A stretch of DNA of 21,962 nucleotides, from positions 1 through 21,962 of the forward strand of contig JAAZAC010000214.1 in assembly GCA_012514545.1 (NCBI GenBank), given 5' to 3'. The position numbers and the translations under genes are program-made. Shown in pieces: positions 20,016 through 21,962 of the stretch. How positions within the stretch are numbered: the stretch's first letter is position 1; each line of letters begins with the position of its first letter. The stretch is from Actinomycetales bacterium (GTDB taxonomy: Bacteria > Actinomycetota > Actinomycetes > Actinomycetales > Cellulomonadaceae). The notes under the pieces were generated by a model. The model saw only the letters and a list, made by a program, of their open reading frames with translations. It ran no database searches and was not told where the DNA came from.

Positions 20016-21034
20016 TGCCCAGCCGTCCGTCGCCGGTCCGCCCCCGCTTCGAGCCCGTGCACGGGCCGGCGGGCGCGCCCCCGGGCGGGGCCCGACCCCC
20101 GGCGGGTGCACCCGGGCGGCCCGCGTCGGGGACCGCGGCGCGACCCCGGCGCCGGCCCCGGCGCTGGGTGCGCGCGACCGCCCGCGTCGTGCTGATCACG
20201 GGACTGTTCGCCGGGGTGCTGTGGGGCGGGGCGGTCGGGGTCGCGGCGTGGCTCGAGCGGATGGACGCGGAGCCCCGCGTCGTGCGCTGCGCGGCCGCGC
20301 TCGACGGCACCGACTGGTACCTCGAGCCCGGCCAGGCGGACGTCGCCGCGCTCCTCGCCGGCCAGGCGCTCGCCCGGGGGCTGCCGGCCCGCGCGCTGAC
20401 GATCGCGCTCGCCACCGGCCTGCAGGAGTCGAAGCTCGCGAACATCGAGCACGGCGACCGCGACTCGCTCGGGATCTTCCAGCAGCGGCCGTCCCAGGGC
20501 TGGGGCACGCCCGAGCAGGTCCTCGACCCCGTGTACGCGACCAACGCCTTCTACGACGCGCTCGTGAAGGTCGACGGGTACGACCGGATGGCCGTGACGG
20601 AGGCGGCGCAGGCCGTCCAGCGCTCCGCGTTCCCCGACGCCTACGCCCAGCACGAGGTGCGGGCCCGTGCGTGGGCGTCGGCGCTCTACGGCTACTCCGA
20701 GGCGACCGTCACGTGCACCCTCGACCAGCCGGACGGCCCCGGCGACCCGCAGGCCGTCGTCGACCGGGCGGCCCGCGACCTCGGCCTGGCCGCCGTCGTG
20801 CGGGAGGACGGCGCGGTGGTGCTCGACGCGACGCCGCTCGGCGCGAGCCCCGAGCACGCCGAGCGCCTCGGCTGGGGCGTGGCGCACTGGGCGGTCGCCG
20901 TCGCCCACCCCCTCGCCCTCACGGGCGTCGAGCACGCGGGCGCGGCCTGGGACCGCGAGGACGGCTGGGGCCACCGCCCGTCCGACGCGCCCGCGCTCGC
21001 GCCCGGCCAGGTCGTCCTGCACCTGGCCGACTGA
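20015..21034 (+). CDS. Membrane-anchored lysozyme-like-fold protein of unknown function
   Basis: I recognise this as a conserved actinobacterial hypothetical protein but know no proven function. In the 339 residues, 1-52 are Pro/Arg-rich and cytoplasmic, ending in a basic run (RPRRRPRR), 54-79 form one membrane helix, and the rest should be outside the cell. Residues about 125-215 look like a transglycosylase/lysozyme fold: ALATGLQESKLANI with Glu138 as candidate catalytic acid, then DSLGIFQQRPSQGWGTPEQV, YATNAFYDALVKV and AAQAVQRSAFPDAYAQHE. Residues 240-339 form a second, unnamed domain. The ATG overlaps the dapD stop (TGATG), so it should be co-translated with a diaminopimelate enzyme, consistent with peptidoglycan as its target; that is inference. 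Convergent with gltA across 58 bp. Confidence 0.8.
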   Translation: MPSRPSPVRPRFEPVHGPAGAPPGGARPPAGAPGRPASGTAARPRRRPRRWVRATARVVLITGLFAGVLWGGAVGVAAWLERMDAEPRVVRCAAALDGTDWYLEPGQADVAALLAGQALARGLPARALTIALATGLQESKLANIEHGDRDSLGIFQQRPSQGWGTPEQVLDPVYATNAFYDALVKVDGYDRMAVTEAAQAVQRSAFPDAYAQHEVRARAWASALYGYSEATVTCTLDQPDGPGDPQAVVDRAARDLGLAAVVREDGAVVLDATPLGASPEHAERLGWGVAHWAVAVAHPLALTGVEHAGAAWDREDGWGHRPSDAPALAPGQVVLHLAD

Positions 21035-21037
21035 CCG

Positions 21038-21073
21038 CCGACCGACGCACCGACCGACGCACCGACCGACGCA
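21038..21073. repeat. Three perfect 12-bp tandem repeats, then a 12-bp palindrome
   Basis: CCGACCGACGCA is repeated three times without error (21038-21049, 21050-21061, 21062-21073), each unit itself containing a CCGA doublet. It is followed at once by the palindrome CCGCCCGGGCGG at 21074-21085. The array fills most of the 58-bp gap between two convergent genes. Slippage is the likely origin; the palindrome has no loop or T-run and is a poor terminator. Confidence 0.85.
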
Positions 21074-21092
21074 CCGCCCGGGCGGCGGGGCG

Positions 21093-21962
<870 letters not shown>

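Noticed and set aside
21074..21085. Rho-independent terminator at the CCGCCCGGGCGG palindrome.
   Set aside because: No loop between the arms and no T-run on either side.

Overview
The window is chromosomal DNA from a very GC-rich Gram-positive actinobacterium. By eye the GC is about 74-75 percent, third codon positions are almost all G/C, GTG starts are frequent, and several genes have a -10 hexamer of TANNNT form placed 6-7 nt before the start codon, as in leaderless mRNAs. Protein style and gene content suggest a member of the Micrococcales, perhaps close to Cellulomonas; that placement is inference. Twenty protein genes are supported, two of them cut by the window edges. No rRNA, tRNA or CRISPR array was seen.

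Layout, left to right. (1) A truncated M20 amidohydrolase and a mannose-1-phosphate guanylyltransferase gene on the minus strand. (2) Divergently, the succinate dehydrogenase operon sdhC-sdhD-sdhA-sdhB, with a CRP/GlxR-like operator (2184-2199) placed where it would overlap the -35 region. (3) A solitary AbiEi-like/DUF559 putative nuclease gene, flanked by two 70-bp inverted repeats (5808-5877 and 6984-7053). Each repeat is built from three copies of a 13-bp motif arranged around TGGCGCCA, and the left one is translated as the gene's C-terminus. This is the least explained part of the window. (4) trpS and a 2'-5' RNA ligase family gene on the minus strand. (5) The envelope-stress operon sigE-rseA-htrA-tatB on the minus strand, with an ECF-type promoter before sigE, and a divergent O-methyltransferase gene that appears to start at ATC. 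(6) A DUF3117 gene and an M17 leucyl aminopeptidase gene (minus). (7) A minus-strand run dapE, LOG-family phosphoribohydrolase, folP2-type dihydropteroate synthase paralogue and PIG-V-like membrane glycosyltransferase, the last three coupled by GTGA overlaps. (8) Divergently dapD, overlapped by a membrane-anchored lysozyme-like protein gene. (9) Convergent to these, the 3' two-thirds of the citrate synthase gene gltA.

The genes join central metabolism (citrate synthase, succinate dehydrogenase), diaminopimelate synthesis for peptidoglycan (dapD, dapE), and sensing and repair of envelope damage (SigE, RseA, HtrA, TatB). The order dapD, dapE, LOG, folP2, DUF3117, methyltransferase, sigE, rseA, htrA, tatB matches a segment of the Mycobacterium tuberculosis chromosome (Rv1201c to Rv1224) from memory, so this is an old actinobacterial neighbourhood. 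The repeat-flanked nuclease gene stands out as an accessory insertion.
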